NCBI RefSeq assembly: GCF_016827605.1
Contig: NZ_JAEPJQ010000001.1
Coordinates: 310,001-374,000, forward strand
DNA: 64,000 nt
DNA from: Hyunsoonleella ulvae
GTDB lineage: Bacteria > Bacteroidota > Bacteroidia > Flavobacteriales > Flavobacteriaceae
Reading direction: 5' to 3'
Numbering within the stretch: the first letter of the stretch is position 1; each line of letters starts with the position of its first letter. Below, in pieces: positions 1 through 8,571 of the stretch. A model generated the notes under the pieces. That model had not been told where the DNA came from. It did no database searches and saw only the letters and a program-made list of their open reading frames with translations. Position numbers and translations under genes: made by a program.

Positions 1-170
1 AAATAAACCACAAATGCCAACTAGAAGATGGTATTAAAAACGGCTACTGTTTGATGTATACCAATGAGGAATTAATAGCTGCTAGAAAATATCATTTAGG
101 TAAGAAAATTAAAGAATGGACTGATTTAGAATCTTTTAAAAAGGAGAATAAATTAAGTGATTTAAGGTAA
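1..170 (+). CDS. C-terminal fragment of a hypothetical protein with MORN-like repeat texture
   Basis: The reading frame enters from the left edge (first full codon at base 3) and ends at TAA 168-170, leaving about 55 residues. The visible part contains G-x-K-N-G-x-C-x-x-Y followed by a second K-K-x-x-x-W element. This resembles the MORN-variant repeats of YwqK-type proteins, but only one and a half units are visible. No catalytic motif can be seen. The family call is inference; that it is a real gene end is likely because the frame is open and is followed by a 170-bp intergenic gap and a promoter. Confidence 0.45.
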   Translation, partial: INHKCQLEDGIKNGYCLMYTNEELIAARKYHLGKKIKEWTDLESFKKENKLSDLR

Positions 171-293
171 GAAACCTTATGGCTTATTTTGCTTTTAATC
201 TCATTTTTTTTGTATAATCACTTATAACCAAGGAGTGTTTTTGGTGCTCTGTTTTTTTATTAAAATTCTTTAATAAATCTTGTTAGCAAAGAA

Positions 294-325
294 TTTGATG
301 AACGACAGAGCTTATTGTATTTTTA
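294..325 (+). promoter_or_regulatory. Bacteroidetes-type promoter for the glycosyltransferase pair
   Basis: TTTG at 294-297 and TATTTTTA at 318-325 are separated by exactly 20 nt. This is close to the Bacteroidetes sigma-ABfr consensus TTTG-N~20-TAnnTTTG; the last base of the -7 box is A instead of G. Transcription would begin around 332, just before the ATG at 343. Assignment is by sequence only. Confidence 0.5.
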
Positions 326-342
326 CAACCTAACACCAAACA

Positions 343-1032
343 ATGACCAAAATAAACGTTATAATTCCTGCGTATAACGAAGCAGACTCTATAGCAAACG
401 TTATAAAGGATATCCCTTCAATTGTTGATGAAGTTATAGTAGTTAGTAATAATTCTACCGATGCAACAGAAACAAATGCTAAAAAAGCAGGAGCTACGGT
501 TTTAACAGAAAGTAGAAAGGGTTATGGCTATGCCTGCTTAAAGGGCATGGATTATATTTCCAAAAAAACCAGCACACCAGATATCATAGTTTTTTTAGAC
601 GGCGATTATAGTGATTACCCTGAAGAATTAACTAAAATAGTAGCACCGATTATCGAGAATGATATAGATTTTGTAATTGGCGCAAGGGTAAAACGACTTA
701 GGGAAGAGGGGTCTATGACGTTTCCTCAAATTTTTGGAAATTGGTTAGCTACCACTTTAATGAAACTCTTTTTTGGAGCAAAATTCTCAGACTTAGGCCC
801 TTTTAGAGCCATAAAATATGATAAGTTATTGTCACTAAATATGGAAGACAAAACCTATGGTTGGACGGTAGAAATGCAGCTAAAAGCAATTAAACAAAAT
901 CTAAGTTACACAGAAATACCAGTAAACTATAGAAACAGAATTGGGGTATCAAAAGTTTCAGGTACGGTAAAAGGTGCTATATTTGCAGGCATAAAAATAC
1001 TGGGTTGGATTTTTAAATACAGTATCAAATAA
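343..1032 (+). CDS. Family 2 glycosyltransferase (polyprenyl-phosphate glycosyltransferase type)
   Basis: A 229-residue single-domain GT-A enzyme. The N-terminus VIIPAYNEADSI and the metal-binding DGD at residues 86-88 are typical of the DPM1/polyprenol-phosphate mannosyl- or glucosyltransferase branch of GT2. It lacks the two C-terminal membrane helices of the GtrB subgroup, although the last 20 residues (GAIFAGIKILGWIFKYSIK) are hydrophobic and may touch the membrane. Its stop codon overlaps the start of the next gene (TAATG), so the two are translationally coupled and probably act in one glycan or glycolipid pathway. The substrate cannot be read from the sequence. Confidence 0.85.
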   Translation: MTKINVIIPAYNEADSIANVIKDIPSIVDEVIVVSNNSTDATETNAKKAGATVLTESRKGYGYACLKGMDYISKKTSTPDIIVFLDGDYSDYPEELTKIVAPIIENDIDFVIGARVKRLREEGSMTFPQIFGNWLATTLMKLFFGAKFSDLGPFRAIKYDKLLSLNMEDKTYGWTVEMQLKAIKQNLSYTEIPVNYRNRIGVSKVSGTVKGAIFAGIKILGWIFKYSIK

Positions 1033-2522
1033 TGATTTTAGAAACCGTTATTATTGTAATTTATACCATCGCGCTATTGCTTATATTAATGTATGCACTA
1101 GCTCAACTCAATCTACTCTTCAACTATATTTCAGCACAAAAAAGAGATAGTGTTTCTGAGACATTTGATTTAAACGACCCAAATGAGGTTCCTTATGTTA
1201 CCATACAGCTTCCTGTATATAATGAAATGTATGTTATGGAACGCTTGTTGGACAATATTGCTCAAATAGACTACCCAAAAGACAAATTAGAAATTCAGGT
1301 ATTAGACGATTCTACTGATGAAACTGTTGAAACCACCCGTGAGCATATTAAAAGATTACAACAAACAGGTTTAGATATTCAACACATTACTAGGGAAATT
1401 AGAACTGGGTTTAAAGCAGGTGCTTTAAAAGAAGGGTTAAAAACTGCAAAAGGAGAATTCATTGCTATTTTTGATTCTGACTTTTTACCCAAAAAAGATT
1501 GGTTAAAACGTACTGTACCTTATTTTAAAAATAAAGATATTGGAGTTGTACAAACGCGCTGGGGGCATATTAACAGAAACTATTCTTTACTTACTAAAGT
1601 ACAAGCGTTTGCCTTAGATGCGCATTTTACATTAGAACAAGTTGGGAGGAATAGCAAGGGCCACTTTATCAACTTTAATGGTACAGCTGGTGTTTGGAGA
1701 AAAGAATGTATTATAGACGCTGGAAATTGGGAGGGAGATACTTTAACCGAAGATTTAGACTTAAGCTATCGCGCACAATTAAAAAATTGGAAGTTTAAAT
1801 ATCTAGAAGATGTTGAAACACCTGCGGAGTTACCAATAGTTATAAGTGCAGCACGCTCCCAACAATTTAGATGGAACAAAGGTGGTGCTGAGAATTTCAG
1901 AAAAATGCTATGGCGTGTTTTAAAAAATGGAAACATTTCTGCAAAAACCAAAGTACATGGTTTGTTACATTTGCTAAATAGCACCATGTTTTTAAGCATT
2001 CTCGTTGTAGCTATATTGAGCATACCAATGCTATATATTAAAAATGAGTATGCACATTTAAAGGTCTATTTTTTTGTCATGAGTTTCTTCGTGATAAGCA
2101 CATTAATTTTCTTTATATGCTATTGGATGATGTACCGCAGAATTTATGGTGGTGGCATAAAAAACTTTGTGGGTTACATAGGTATGTTTTTTGTGTTTTT
2201 CTCCATTGCCATGGGGTTCTCACTACATAATTCTATTGCTGTTCTAGAAGGGCATTTAGGTAAAAAGAGTGAGTTTGTTAGAACACCAAAATTCAACTTA
2301 AGCAAATTTAAGGACAATTGGAAAAACAACAAATACATAAAAAAAAGTATTTCTGCCAACGTTATATTAGAAGGTATACTTATGGTATATTTTGGTTTTG
2401 GAATGTACAGCGCATTTATTGTTGGCGATCAAGGAGGCGATTTTGGGCTCTTTCCTTTTCACCTGATGCTATTTGCAGGTTTTGGTTACGTGTTTTTTAA
2501 ATCTTTAGCTTCTAAAGTTTAA
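1032..2522 (+). CDS. Membrane-bound processive-type family 2 glycosyltransferase (cellulose synthase-like)
   Basis: This 496-residue protein has an N-terminal membrane helix (about 4-30), a cytosolic GT2 domain, and four or five C-terminal helices (about 312-495). The catalytic set of processive or CesA-like enzymes is complete: DD at 92-93, DSD at 148-150, TED at 239-241 and QQFRW at 277-281 (QxxRW). Bacteroidetes homologs of this length are usually annotated as cellulose-synthase-family or beta-glucan/glucomannan synthases. No BcsB, BcsC or PilZ partner is present, so cellulose production is not implied. It is coupled to the upstream glycosyltransferase by a 1-bp overlap. Confidence 0.85.
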   Translation: MILETVIIVIYTIALLLILMYALAQLNLLFNYISAQKRDSVSETFDLNDPNEVPYVTIQLPVYNEMYVMERLLDNIAQIDYPKDKLEIQVLDDSTDETVETTREHIKRLQQTGLDIQHITREIRTGFKAGALKEGLKTAKGEFIAIFDSDFLPKKDWLKRTVPYFKNKDIGVVQTRWGHINRNYSLLTKVQAFALDAHFTLEQVGRNSKGHFINFNGTAGVWRKECIIDAGNWEGDTLTEDLDLSYRAQLKNWKFKYLEDVETPAELPIVISAARSQQFRWNKGGAENFRKMLWRVLKNGNISAKTKVHGLLHLLNSTMFLSILVVAILSIPMLYIKNEYAHLKVYFFVMSFFVISTLIFFICYWMMYRRIYGGGIKNFVGYIGMFFVFFSIAMGFSLHNSIAVLEGHLGKKSEFVRTPKFNLSKFKDNWKNNKYIKKSISANVILEGILMVYFGFGMYSAFIVGDQGGDFGLFPFHLMLFAGFGYVFFKSLASKV

Positions 2523-2655
2523 CTTATCAAAATTGTTAGTTGACTCACCCTTATATCGCAACTAATAATTTCACACAGGTTTAGATTAAATATTTCCGAA
2601 ACTAAATGTATCGTTTTAATAACTAGCACATACAAAGCAGTACATAACAGAATTG

Positions 2656-3120
2656 CTACTTATTTTTTATAAGTTTCTTAATCTTTTTTGAAGGCTTCAT
2701 TTTATTATCCGAATTGGCACAATAGCTCACAAGTAAAGATTCTGTTTTGTCATGAATCTGAGAACTATCCAATGCTTCTCCTTTATTTTCTAAAACCACT
2801 TTAGTCATTCCAGCAAGATAAAGACCCAGCAAATCAGAATTACCTTTTGTTAGCTCCATAGCTTTATCTCCAATTTCAAAAGTGTAAGCTGGCGTACCCT
2901 CCATCCATTTCATTATATATTGTATAGCAGTTAATCTGTTTAACTCATCTTTATTACTAGGATTATTAAACAAATAATTTGCACATTCCAATACCTTATC
3001 TTGTTCTGTTTTATAGCTTTCAACCTCATTAAACTCATATTTAGAAAGTGCTTCAAAATTCTGACTAAAGGCACTTATACTTAAAAGAAATGCTAAACCA
3101 TAAATAAAACATGTTTTCAT
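2656..3120 (-). CDS. Hypothetical exported protein
   Basis: The start is set at the ATG at 3118-3120. From there the protein begins with a clean signal peptide (MKTCFIYGLAFLLSISAFSQ) with likely cleavage after SFSQ or SAFS; an upstream in-frame ATG at 3180 would bury the signal. The mature part is about 135 residues, rich in helix-forming Glu/Lys/Leu, and ends in a basic tail (KPSKKIKKLIKNK). No known domain is recognised. It stands alone, oriented against both flanking genes. Confidence 0.6.
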   Translation of the reverse strand: MKTCFIYGLAFLLSISAFSQNFEALSKYEFNEVESYKTEQDKVLECANYLFNNPSNKDELNRLTAIQYIMKWMEGTPAYTFEIGDKAMELTKGNSDLLGLYLAGMTKVVLENKGEALDSSQIHDKTESLLVSYCANSDNKMKPSKKIKKLIKNK

Positions 3121-3307
3121 AATGAAGAGTATTTTGTTTAAAAATACGAAAATAAAACATCTGTAGAGGTAAAAACTCAAATCTAACTTTAGTTTTTATT
3201 AAACCTTATATAAATATTTAAAACTCATAGAGATTAAAAGACTCCAATTTTCAAGTAAGCAATACCAATTCCAAGTCGACTAACAATTAATATTATATTT
3301 TTACTCC

Positions 3308-4786
3308 ATGCTTTTAAATTCAACCTTTTTTAAACTCCGTAAAATTCCCTTAATAATTACCCTTATAAGTGTTGTACTATATTGGTTTTTCGCTTACAAC
3401 TTAGTTAGGACAGATTATATAAAACTTGTGTCTCTTTACGCTGTCTTGTTCTTTATGTTTTATAAACTCGTTCAAGCTTTTAAAACTGATATAGAATTTT
3501 TAAGCTATTTAGCATTTTGTTTTAGAGCAATATTTATTCTGGCTATTCCCAACTTATCCCAAGATTTTTACCGTTTTATTTGGGACGGACGTATGATATT
3601 GGAAGGGTTTAATCCGTATCTACATACCGTAGAGTCCTTTATTAGTCAAGGCACATTGCCTGTGACTCAGGCACAAGACCTTAGAGAAGGCATGGGTGCT
3701 CTAAACGCAGGCCATTATACTAATTACCCACCTGTAAATCAATTGTGTTTTGTAATCGCTGGGATATTTGCTGGAAAAAGTATTTTAGGTTCGGCAATTG
3801 TAATGAGGTTACTAATTATAGCTGCAGACTTTGGCACTTTGTACTTTGGTAAAAAACTGTTGGAAAAACTCAATATCCCCCTCCATAATATCTTTTGGTA
3901 TATTTTAAACCCATTTATCATTATCGAGCTAACTGGAAATTTACATTTTGAAGGCGTAATGATTTTCTTTTTGATTTGGAGTTTATATCTACTCTATAGC
4001 GGTAAATGGATATGGAGCGCTGTGGTTTTAGGGCTTTCCATATCAGTAAAATTAATACCTTTGATATTTCTACCTCTATTTTTTCAGTGGTTTGTTAATA
4101 ATAAATCGAAAACTTCTACAGAAGCACCTCTAAAGTCTCCTCAAGTGGATACTCCTAATATCAACCAGAATAACACATTACATAAAAAAGCTTCAAAATG
4201 GATGCCTGCCTTCGTAGGAACGACAAGGTTAATTGGGTTTTACGGCATCGTTTTAATAACAACCATTTTATTATTTCTTCCATTTTACTCATCACAGTTT
4301 ATAAGTAACTATTCGCAAACCGTAGCACTTTGGTTTCAAAACTTTGAATTTAATGCCAGCATCTATTATATCGCTAGAGCTATAGGATACTCCTTTAGAG
4401 GGTATAATGAAATTGCTATTATCGGGAAAGTTATTCCAATAGTAGTAATAGTTGTTACATTGATTATTACATTCTTTAGAAAAAACAAAACCATTGTAGA
4501 ACTTATCACAGCAATGTTATTTGTACTCTCTTTCTACTACTTTACCAGTACAACGGTACATCCGTGGTATATTGCCACACTGTTAATACTTTCGGTATTT
4601 ACAAAATATAAATTCCCATTAATATGGAGCTTTGTAATAATACTAAGCTATCTTGCTTATATAAACCTTAACAAAGCTGACAAATCTGAAAACCTATGGA
4701 TAATAACTATTGAATACTTAATTGTGTATGGTGTTTTTCTCTATGAGATTTTTATAAAAAAAGCTCCCAAATCCTTGGAAGCTTGA
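3308..4786 (+). CDS. GT-C type membrane mannosyl/glycosyltransferase with an in-frame repeat insertion
   Basis: A 492-residue protein with roughly 11-12 hydrophobic segments. The DGRMILEGFNPYLH motif near residue 93 in the first large periplasmic loop is typical of the polyprenyl-phosphate-dependent GT-C (GT87/DUF2029-like) enzymes of Bacteroidetes. Residues about 262-310 form a hydrophilic loop that is unusual for the family. It contains W-MPAFVGTT-R (298-307), the translation of a dispersed palindromic repeat (separate entry). The enzyme probably adds a sugar to a lipid-linked or surface glycan; the sugar is unknown. Confidence 0.75.
   Translation: MLLNSTFFKLRKIPLIITLISVVLYWFFAYNLVRTDYIKLVSLYAVLFFMFYKLVQAFKTDIEFLSYLAFCFRAIFILAIPNLSQDFYRFIWDGRMILEGFNPYLHTVESFISQGTLPVTQAQDLREGMGALNAGHYTNYPPVNQLCFVIAGIFAGKSILGSAIVMRLLIIAADFGTLYFGKKLLEKLNIPLHNIFWYILNPFIIIELTGNLHFEGVMIFFLIWSLYLLYSGKWIWSAVVLGLSISVKLIPLIFLPLFFQWFVNNKSKTSTEAPLKSPQVDTPNINQNNTLHKKASKWMPAFVGTTRLIGFYGIVLITTILLFLPFYSSQFISNYSQTVALWFQNFEFNASIYYIARAIGYSFRGYNEIAIIGKVIPIVVIVVTLIITFFRKNKTIVELITAMLFVLSFYYFTSTTVHPWYIATLLILSVFTKYKFPLIWSFVIILSYLAYINLNKADKSENLWIITIEYLIVYGVFLYEIFIKKAPKSLEA
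4200..4228 (+). repeat. Dispersed palindromic repeat inside a coding region
   Basis: The stretch around gcctgccttcgtaggaacga carries an imperfect hairpin (CCTGC-CTTC-GTAGG). It matches the CCTGCCTTCGCAGGAATGAC-type element that I know as abundant in intergenic DNA of Flavobacteriia and other bacteria. Here it is translated in frame as MPAFVGTTR within a glycosyltransferase loop. The match is from memory; genome-wide copy number was not counted. Confidence 0.55.
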
Positions 4787-4791
4787 TTTTT
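4761..4791 (+). terminator. Intrinsic terminator overlapping the stop codon
   Basis: AAGCTCCCAA-atcc-TTGGAAGCTT (4761-4784) forms a 10-bp stem with one mismatch, followed by a T-rich run. The stem includes the last codons of the GT-C gene, so transcription probably ends right at the coding end. Confidence 0.6.
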
Positions 4792-4809
4792 ATCGATAAA
4801 AATTTACAA

Positions 4810-5184
4810 TTACAATTTTTCTAACTTGGTAATAGTATTTATTTCGTCCTCATCGTCCATACCATTTTCATCTTTGTATTTTTTTATGTGTTTATTAAAA
4901 GTTACCTTAAACTTTGTACCTATTAATGTATCAGAATTCAAATCAAATACGCTTAAAACCGGTTCTTCAATATCATGAAACGTTATGGTGTACTCTTCCC
5001 CATCTTTTCCTTTGGTTAAAAAATTATAACCATAATCTTCATGTCCATCAAAAGTGGCATACACAATAAAACCTTCTTGATATACCCCAAACTCATGAGC
5101 AAAAGTTCTTATAGACTTAAAACTAGAGAGCACTACAACCATGAACATTACACTTGTTACAATCAACACATTTTTTGTTTTCAT
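4810..5184 (-). CDS. Small exported protein, paralog of two neighbours
   Basis: A 124-residue protein with a hydrophobic N-terminus (VLIVTSVMFMVVVLSSF), probably a signal peptide or anchor. The rest looks like a small beta domain: FxGHEDYGYNF, EEYTITFHDIEEPVLSVFDLNSD, then F-K-V-T-F and a C-terminal INTITKLEKL. The same order of blocks recurs in the proteins at 5321-5542 and 6191-6538, so the three are tandem paralogs. No function is known to me. A stretch of Asp/Glu near the C-terminus is conserved in position. Confidence 0.6.
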   Translation of the reverse strand: MKTKNVLIVTSVMFMVVVLSSFKSIRTFAHEFGVYQEGFIVYATFDGHEDYGYNFLTKGKDGEEYTITFHDIEEPVLSVFDLNSDTLIGTKFKVTFNKHIKKYKDENGMDDEDEINTITKLEKL

Positions 5185-5315
5185 TTTTATGTTTTCTAAT
5201 TTTCGTTAAGTATCATAAAACATTAATTGCCACGACAATTCTTGCTTAGCTGTTTTTAAAATTAAAAACACAAGCCAATTTGGTAAGCTACCATCTAAAT
5301 TGTGCAGGATAAAAA

Positions 5316-5329
5316 CCTCTCTAAAGAGG
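5316..5329 (-). terminator. Intrinsic terminator, minus strand
   Basis: CCTCT-CTAA-AGAGG (5316-5329) with an A-run on its left (5311-5315) reads on the minus strand as a short hairpin followed by T residues. It overlaps the stop codon of the 5321-5542 gene. Confidence 0.5.
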
Positions 5330-5542
5330 CTTTAAACTTTCCACTCTATAAATAGGATCTTCATCATCTCCATCTTCAACAAATGTGATTTTAAAATCCT
5401 TATCAATTAGATCTTTATCGTTCTTTAAATCAAATTGCTTTAAAACACGCGGGTGTACTTCCTCAAAGGCCAATTCTTCACCATTCTCAAACCAAAAGGT
5501 AAAGTAACCGTTTTTATAAGACTTAAAAACAGCTGTTCTCAT
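5321..5542 (-). CDS. Small conserved hypothetical protein, cytoplasmic member of the paralog trio
   Basis: A 73-residue protein without a signal peptide. The blocks FKSYKNGYFTFWFENGEELAFEEVH, then FDLKND-DLIDKDFKITF, then VESLKPL align with the mature parts of the proteins at 4810-5184 and 6191-6538. It therefore looks like the bare domain without export. It is 20 bp downstream of 5563-5889, and the two probably form one transcript. The function is unknown. Confidence 0.6.
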   Translation of the reverse strand: MRTAVFKSYKNGYFTFWFENGEELAFEEVHPRVLKQFDLKNDKDLIDKDFKITFVEDGDDEDPIYRVESLKPL

Positions 5543-5562
5543 AGATTAAATATAAAAATAGT

Positions 5563-5889
5563 TTAGTCATTGTTGTCATCCTCGGGGTCTTGTTCCATTT
5601 TTGGCGGTTGTACTGCTTCTGGATCATCATTATCAAAATCTTCATAATCGTCCTCATCATAATTCTCCATGGTTACAGCTAATTTAGAACTTACTTTTAC
5701 CAGATATTTAGTATCTACGGTAGTAACCTCAACGGCTTCAATAATTTCATTATGCTGATTTCTAAAGGATATGATATGGTCATCATCGTATCCATCAGGA
5801 TACTTTTCAACTAACAGTGAGAGAATCTCTGGGGTTAATTTTTTAAAATCAACAATAACCCGCTTTAAGTTATCATTTTTTTGTTTCAT
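5563..5889 (-). CDS. Conserved acidic hypothetical protein
   Basis: A 108-residue soluble protein. The first 75 residues look like a small alpha/beta domain (VIVDFKKLTPEILSLLVEKYP, then VEVTTVDTKYLVKVSS). The last 30 are extremely acidic (DEDDYEDFDNDDPEAV and so on), ending DPEDDNND. I recall proteins of this shape as widespread in Flavobacteriaceae, sometimes mislabelled DNA primase; nothing here supports a primase. It lies just upstream of the 5321-5542 gene on the same strand. Confidence 0.55.
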   Translation of the reverse strand: MKQKNDNLKRVIVDFKKLTPEILSLLVEKYPDGYDDDHIISFRNQHNEIIEAVEVTTVDTKYLVKVSSKLAVTMENYDEDDYEDFDNDDPEAVQPPKMEQDPEDDNND

Positions 5890-6138
5890 GGTTGGTTAAA
5901 TTTTGATTTGGTCAAAAGTTTCTTAGCAAAAAGATACGGAAAAAATAAAATGTAGCAAAAGCTAGGCTATTATACAGTAATCTTTTTTCTAATTTAAATA
6001 TTTTTTTAAATATAAAACTATATGCCTAAGGTTAATTTTGCGTTATGTCAACAAAAAATTAATACTATTAAATAGAAATTGGTAATAGACTTATATGCTT
6101 TTAAAACTTCTTTAAGATCCATATAAGTAAACTAAAAA

Positions 6139-6162
6139 AAGCCACCTAAAAAAGATGGCTTT
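6139..6162 (-). terminator. Intrinsic terminator, minus strand
   Basis: AAGCCACC-taaaaaa-GATGGCTT forms a hairpin whose minus-strand reading is followed by seven T residues (the A-run at 6134-6140). It lies 29 bp after the stop of the 6191-6538 gene. The rest of the 5,890-6,190 gap is AT-rich, with nothing else I can identify. Confidence 0.7.
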
Positions 6163-6190
6163 ACGCTTAATACTTAAGAATAAGTGCTGT

Positions 6191-6538
6191 CTACAATTTT
6201 TCTAAATTGGTAATGGTTTTAACAGCGTCACCATTGTCATCAATACCTGTAGTGAATGTTACCTTAAAATTAACATCGATAAAAGTTTCAGAGTGTAAAT
6301 CATAAACACTCAACACCGGTTCTTCTATTTGCTGAAAAACCACGGTAATAGTTTCACCTTCCTCTTCAACTTCAAAATTAAAACCATCACTACTACTGCC
6401 TTTATATATGGCATTTATTTCTTCTGATTCCTGAGTTACACAAGACAATTCATTAGAGGGCACTTCGGTTGTAAAACTTGATAATGTGACAAACATCATC
6501 AAGAAACTACATAACATAAACAAAAATTTTGCTTTCAT
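6191..6538 (-). CDS. Small exported protein, third member of the paralog trio
   Basis: A 115-residue protein with an N-terminal signal (KAKFLFMLCSFLMMFVTLSSFTT). The mature part repeats the neighbour at 4810-5184 closely: DGFNFEVEEEGETITVVFQQIEEPVLSVYDLHSETFIDVNFKVTF, ending TITNLEKL. The identical IEEPVLSV-DL-S-T core shows recent shared ancestry. It has its own terminator and sits alone between two gaps. The function is not recognised. Confidence 0.6.
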   Translation of the reverse strand: MKAKFLFMLCSFLMMFVTLSSFTTEVPSNELSCVTQESEEINAIYKGSSSDGFNFEVEEEGETITVVFQQIEEPVLSVYDLHSETFIDVNFKVTFTTGIDDNGDAVKTITNLEKL

Positions 6539-6719
6539 TTTGATAAAATTTATAGATTAAATAAAAAATCGCAGGAATTTCCTGCTAGGTTAAGTTCATA
6601 ATTGTAAGTCATTCGACGTCAAAAACAACATACAATTATCATAAATACGCATGAAGACAAACTTTAGATTTAAGAGTACCTTCCTTTATCAAAAATTTAA
6701 CACTAATCCATAAAATATC

Positions 6720-7553
6720 TTAAAGCATCCTCAAGGTATTTAACTCTTGTTCTGTTAAATGCTTCCAGTGTCCACGGGGAATATCTTTTTTGGTGAGGTG
6801 CCCTATAGCTACACAATCTAAATTTAGAATATCGTAGTTAAAATGCTCAAAAATAGTTCTTATTATGGTGTTTCCTGTATTTTTAATTTTTAAGCCTATT
6901 TCTTTTTTACTAGCTCCGTCTATATAACTTATTTCCTCAACTTCAATTAACTTACCATCAGACTTAAATCCATGTTGTATTCTTTTTAAATCCTCTAACT
7001 TCAGATTTTTATCTAATTCTATGTGAAATAAACGTGCTACACCATTTTTAGAATTCGTGAATTTTTTGTGAATAGTATCGTCGTTAGTAAATAATAATAA
7101 TCCTTTTGAGTTTCTTCCTAGACGACCAATGGGCTTAATTTTAGCATTAGTAGCGTTAGCCACCAAATCCATTACGGTTCTACCTTTACCTTCACTAGTT
7201 GTAGTAGCAAAACCTTTGGGTTTATTTAATAGCACATAGGCTTTTTGCTCTGGACTTATACGAGAGCCATCATAACGCACCTCATCGCTAGGTTTAACTT
7301 TAAAGCCCATTTCGGTAATTACCTTACCATTTACAGAAACCAACCCTGTTGCTATATGCACATCTGCTTCGCGACGCGAACAAACACCTGCATTGGCAAC
7401 ATATTTATTCAGTCTTATTTCGTTAGAATTATTTTGATTTTTGAGCTGTTTTTTTGAAGACGTATTCCCTTTGGCGTGTGTAGAAAAACTCTTTTTCCCA
7501 CTACCTTTTCTATTAGATTTCCCCTTACTTCTATCGCCTTGTTGCCTATTCAT
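6720..7553 (-). CDS. RsuA/RluB-family pseudouridine synthase homolog lacking the catalytic Asp
   Basis: A 277-residue protein. Residues 1-44 are a basic, low-complexity tail. An S4 RNA-binding domain follows (IRLNKYVANAGVCSRREAD, about 46-95), then the RsuA-type catalytic fold. Family members carry GRLDxxTxGLLL with the nucleophilic Asp; here the motif reads IGRLGRNSKGLLLFTND, with Gly146 (codon GGA) in place of Asp. The later GRNRIVRR-type segment is degraded to TGNTIIRT (226-233). The C-terminal LTKKDIPRGHWKHLT block is intact. I infer a diverged, probably non-catalytic RNA-binding paralog; a true enzyme should exist elsewhere in the genome. Confidence 0.8.
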   Translation of the reverse strand: MNRQQGDRSKGKSNRKGSGKKSFSTHAKGNTSSKKQLKNQNNSNEIRLNKYVANAGVCSRREADVHIATGLVSVNGKVITEMGFKVKPSDEVRYDGSRISPEQKAYVLLNKPKGFATTTSEGKGRTVMDLVANATNAKIKPIGRLGRNSKGLLLFTNDDTIHKKFTNSKNGVARLFHIELDKNLKLEDLKRIQHGFKSDGKLIEVEEISYIDGASKKEIGLKIKNTGNTIIRTIFEHFNYDILNLDCVAIGHLTKKDIPRGHWKHLTEQELNTLRML

Positions 7554-7620
7554 TATAAATAATTTTTCGCAAAGATATACCTAATAATTTACGATTAAAG
7601 GTTTTGGATTGACGATTTAT

Positions 7621-8571
7621 CTATTTGTTGAATTTTACAGTAGATTGACGCTCTGTATTTACCCTCAATTGCGTAACATCTGGTCTGGAGTAATGTCCTA
7701 CTGCATCAAAATTCTGACGCTCCTCGTACACCTTATTAAAATCGATAGTTTCTATAATTAATCCAGATGTATGCAATACAGGCTCAACAATCCACTCACC
7801 ATCGGGTCCAGCAATACAGCTTCCTCCATTGGCCAATACTTCTGGAGCATTATTTAATATTTCCTCTAGATAAGGCGTATCTTTTGGGAAATCCTGTTTG
7901 GTCATTAAACTACTTACCGAAATCACATAAGAACGGGATTCCCTAGCAATAAATCGTGTAATATCCTTGGTATTATGATCGCTCACTGGCCAAACTGCAA
8001 TATGTAGATTTTCTCCCAATCCATATAAAGCTGCTCTGGGTAGGGGCATCCAGTTTTCCCAACAGTTTAAGCCTCCAACGGTAAAGTTTTTTAGCGGATG
8101 TACCTGCAAACCATTACCATCTCCTGGCGCCCAAGTTAAACGCTCATCGTAAGTGGGTTGCAATTTTCGGTGTACAGATTTAATTTCTCCTTTTTCATTA
8201 ATATACACTAAGGATGCGTAAATACTATGACCACCTCTATCAAGTGGTCGCTCTATAATCCCTAAATACGCAGCAATTTTATTGGCTTTGGCTAGTTTAC
8301 AAATAGTCTCTAAATCATCATCTTCAATAGTTATAGCATTTCTAACGTAATGTGCATGAAGCGCCTTATTTACTGCTTTGTTCCATTCCGCACCTCCTGT
8401 TAAGGCTAACCAAAAGGGATACCCTGGTACCAATCCTTCCCCAAAAACTATGAGTTCACAATCCTCTTTAGCAGCATCAATGATTGATTGTTCTACTTTT
8501 TTTAAGGTCTCTGCTTTATTTAACCATACTGGCGAAATTTGTGCTAAGGCCACTTTTAGTAAATTTTGCAT
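7621..8571 (-). CDS. Nitrilase / carbon-nitrogen hydrolase family enzyme
   Basis: A 316-residue protein with the full Glu-Lys-Cys triad of the nitrilase superfamily: E45 in VFGEGLVPGYP, K136 in HRKLQPTYDE and C170 in GLNCWENWMP. The CWENWMPL context and the length fit branch 1 nitrilases (nitrile to carboxylate plus ammonia) rather than amidases; the substrate is unknown. Its start codon directly abuts the stop of the ubiA-type gene upstream, so it is likely co-transcribed with the isoprenoid genes. The metabolic reason for that linkage is not evident. Confidence 0.85.
   Translation of the reverse strand: MQNLLKVALAQISPVWLNKAETLKKVEQSIIDAAKEDCELIVFGEGLVPGYPFWLALTGGAEWNKAVNKALHAHYVRNAITIEDDDLETICKLAKANKIAAYLGIIERPLDRGGHSIYASLVYINEKGEIKSVHRKLQPTYDERLTWAPGDGNGLQVHPLKNFTVGGLNCWENWMPLPRAALYGLGENLHIAVWPVSDHNTKDITRFIARESRSYVISVSSLMTKQDFPKDTPYLEEILNNAPEVLANGGSCIAGPDGEWIVEPVLHTSGLIIETIDFNKVYEERQNFDAVGHYSRPDVTQLRVNTERQSTVKFNK

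Noticed and set aside
1032-2522. Cellulose synthase operon
   Set aside because: The enzyme has the CesA-like motifs but no BcsB, BcsC, BcsZ or PilZ partner is nearby, so cellulose synthesis is not supported.
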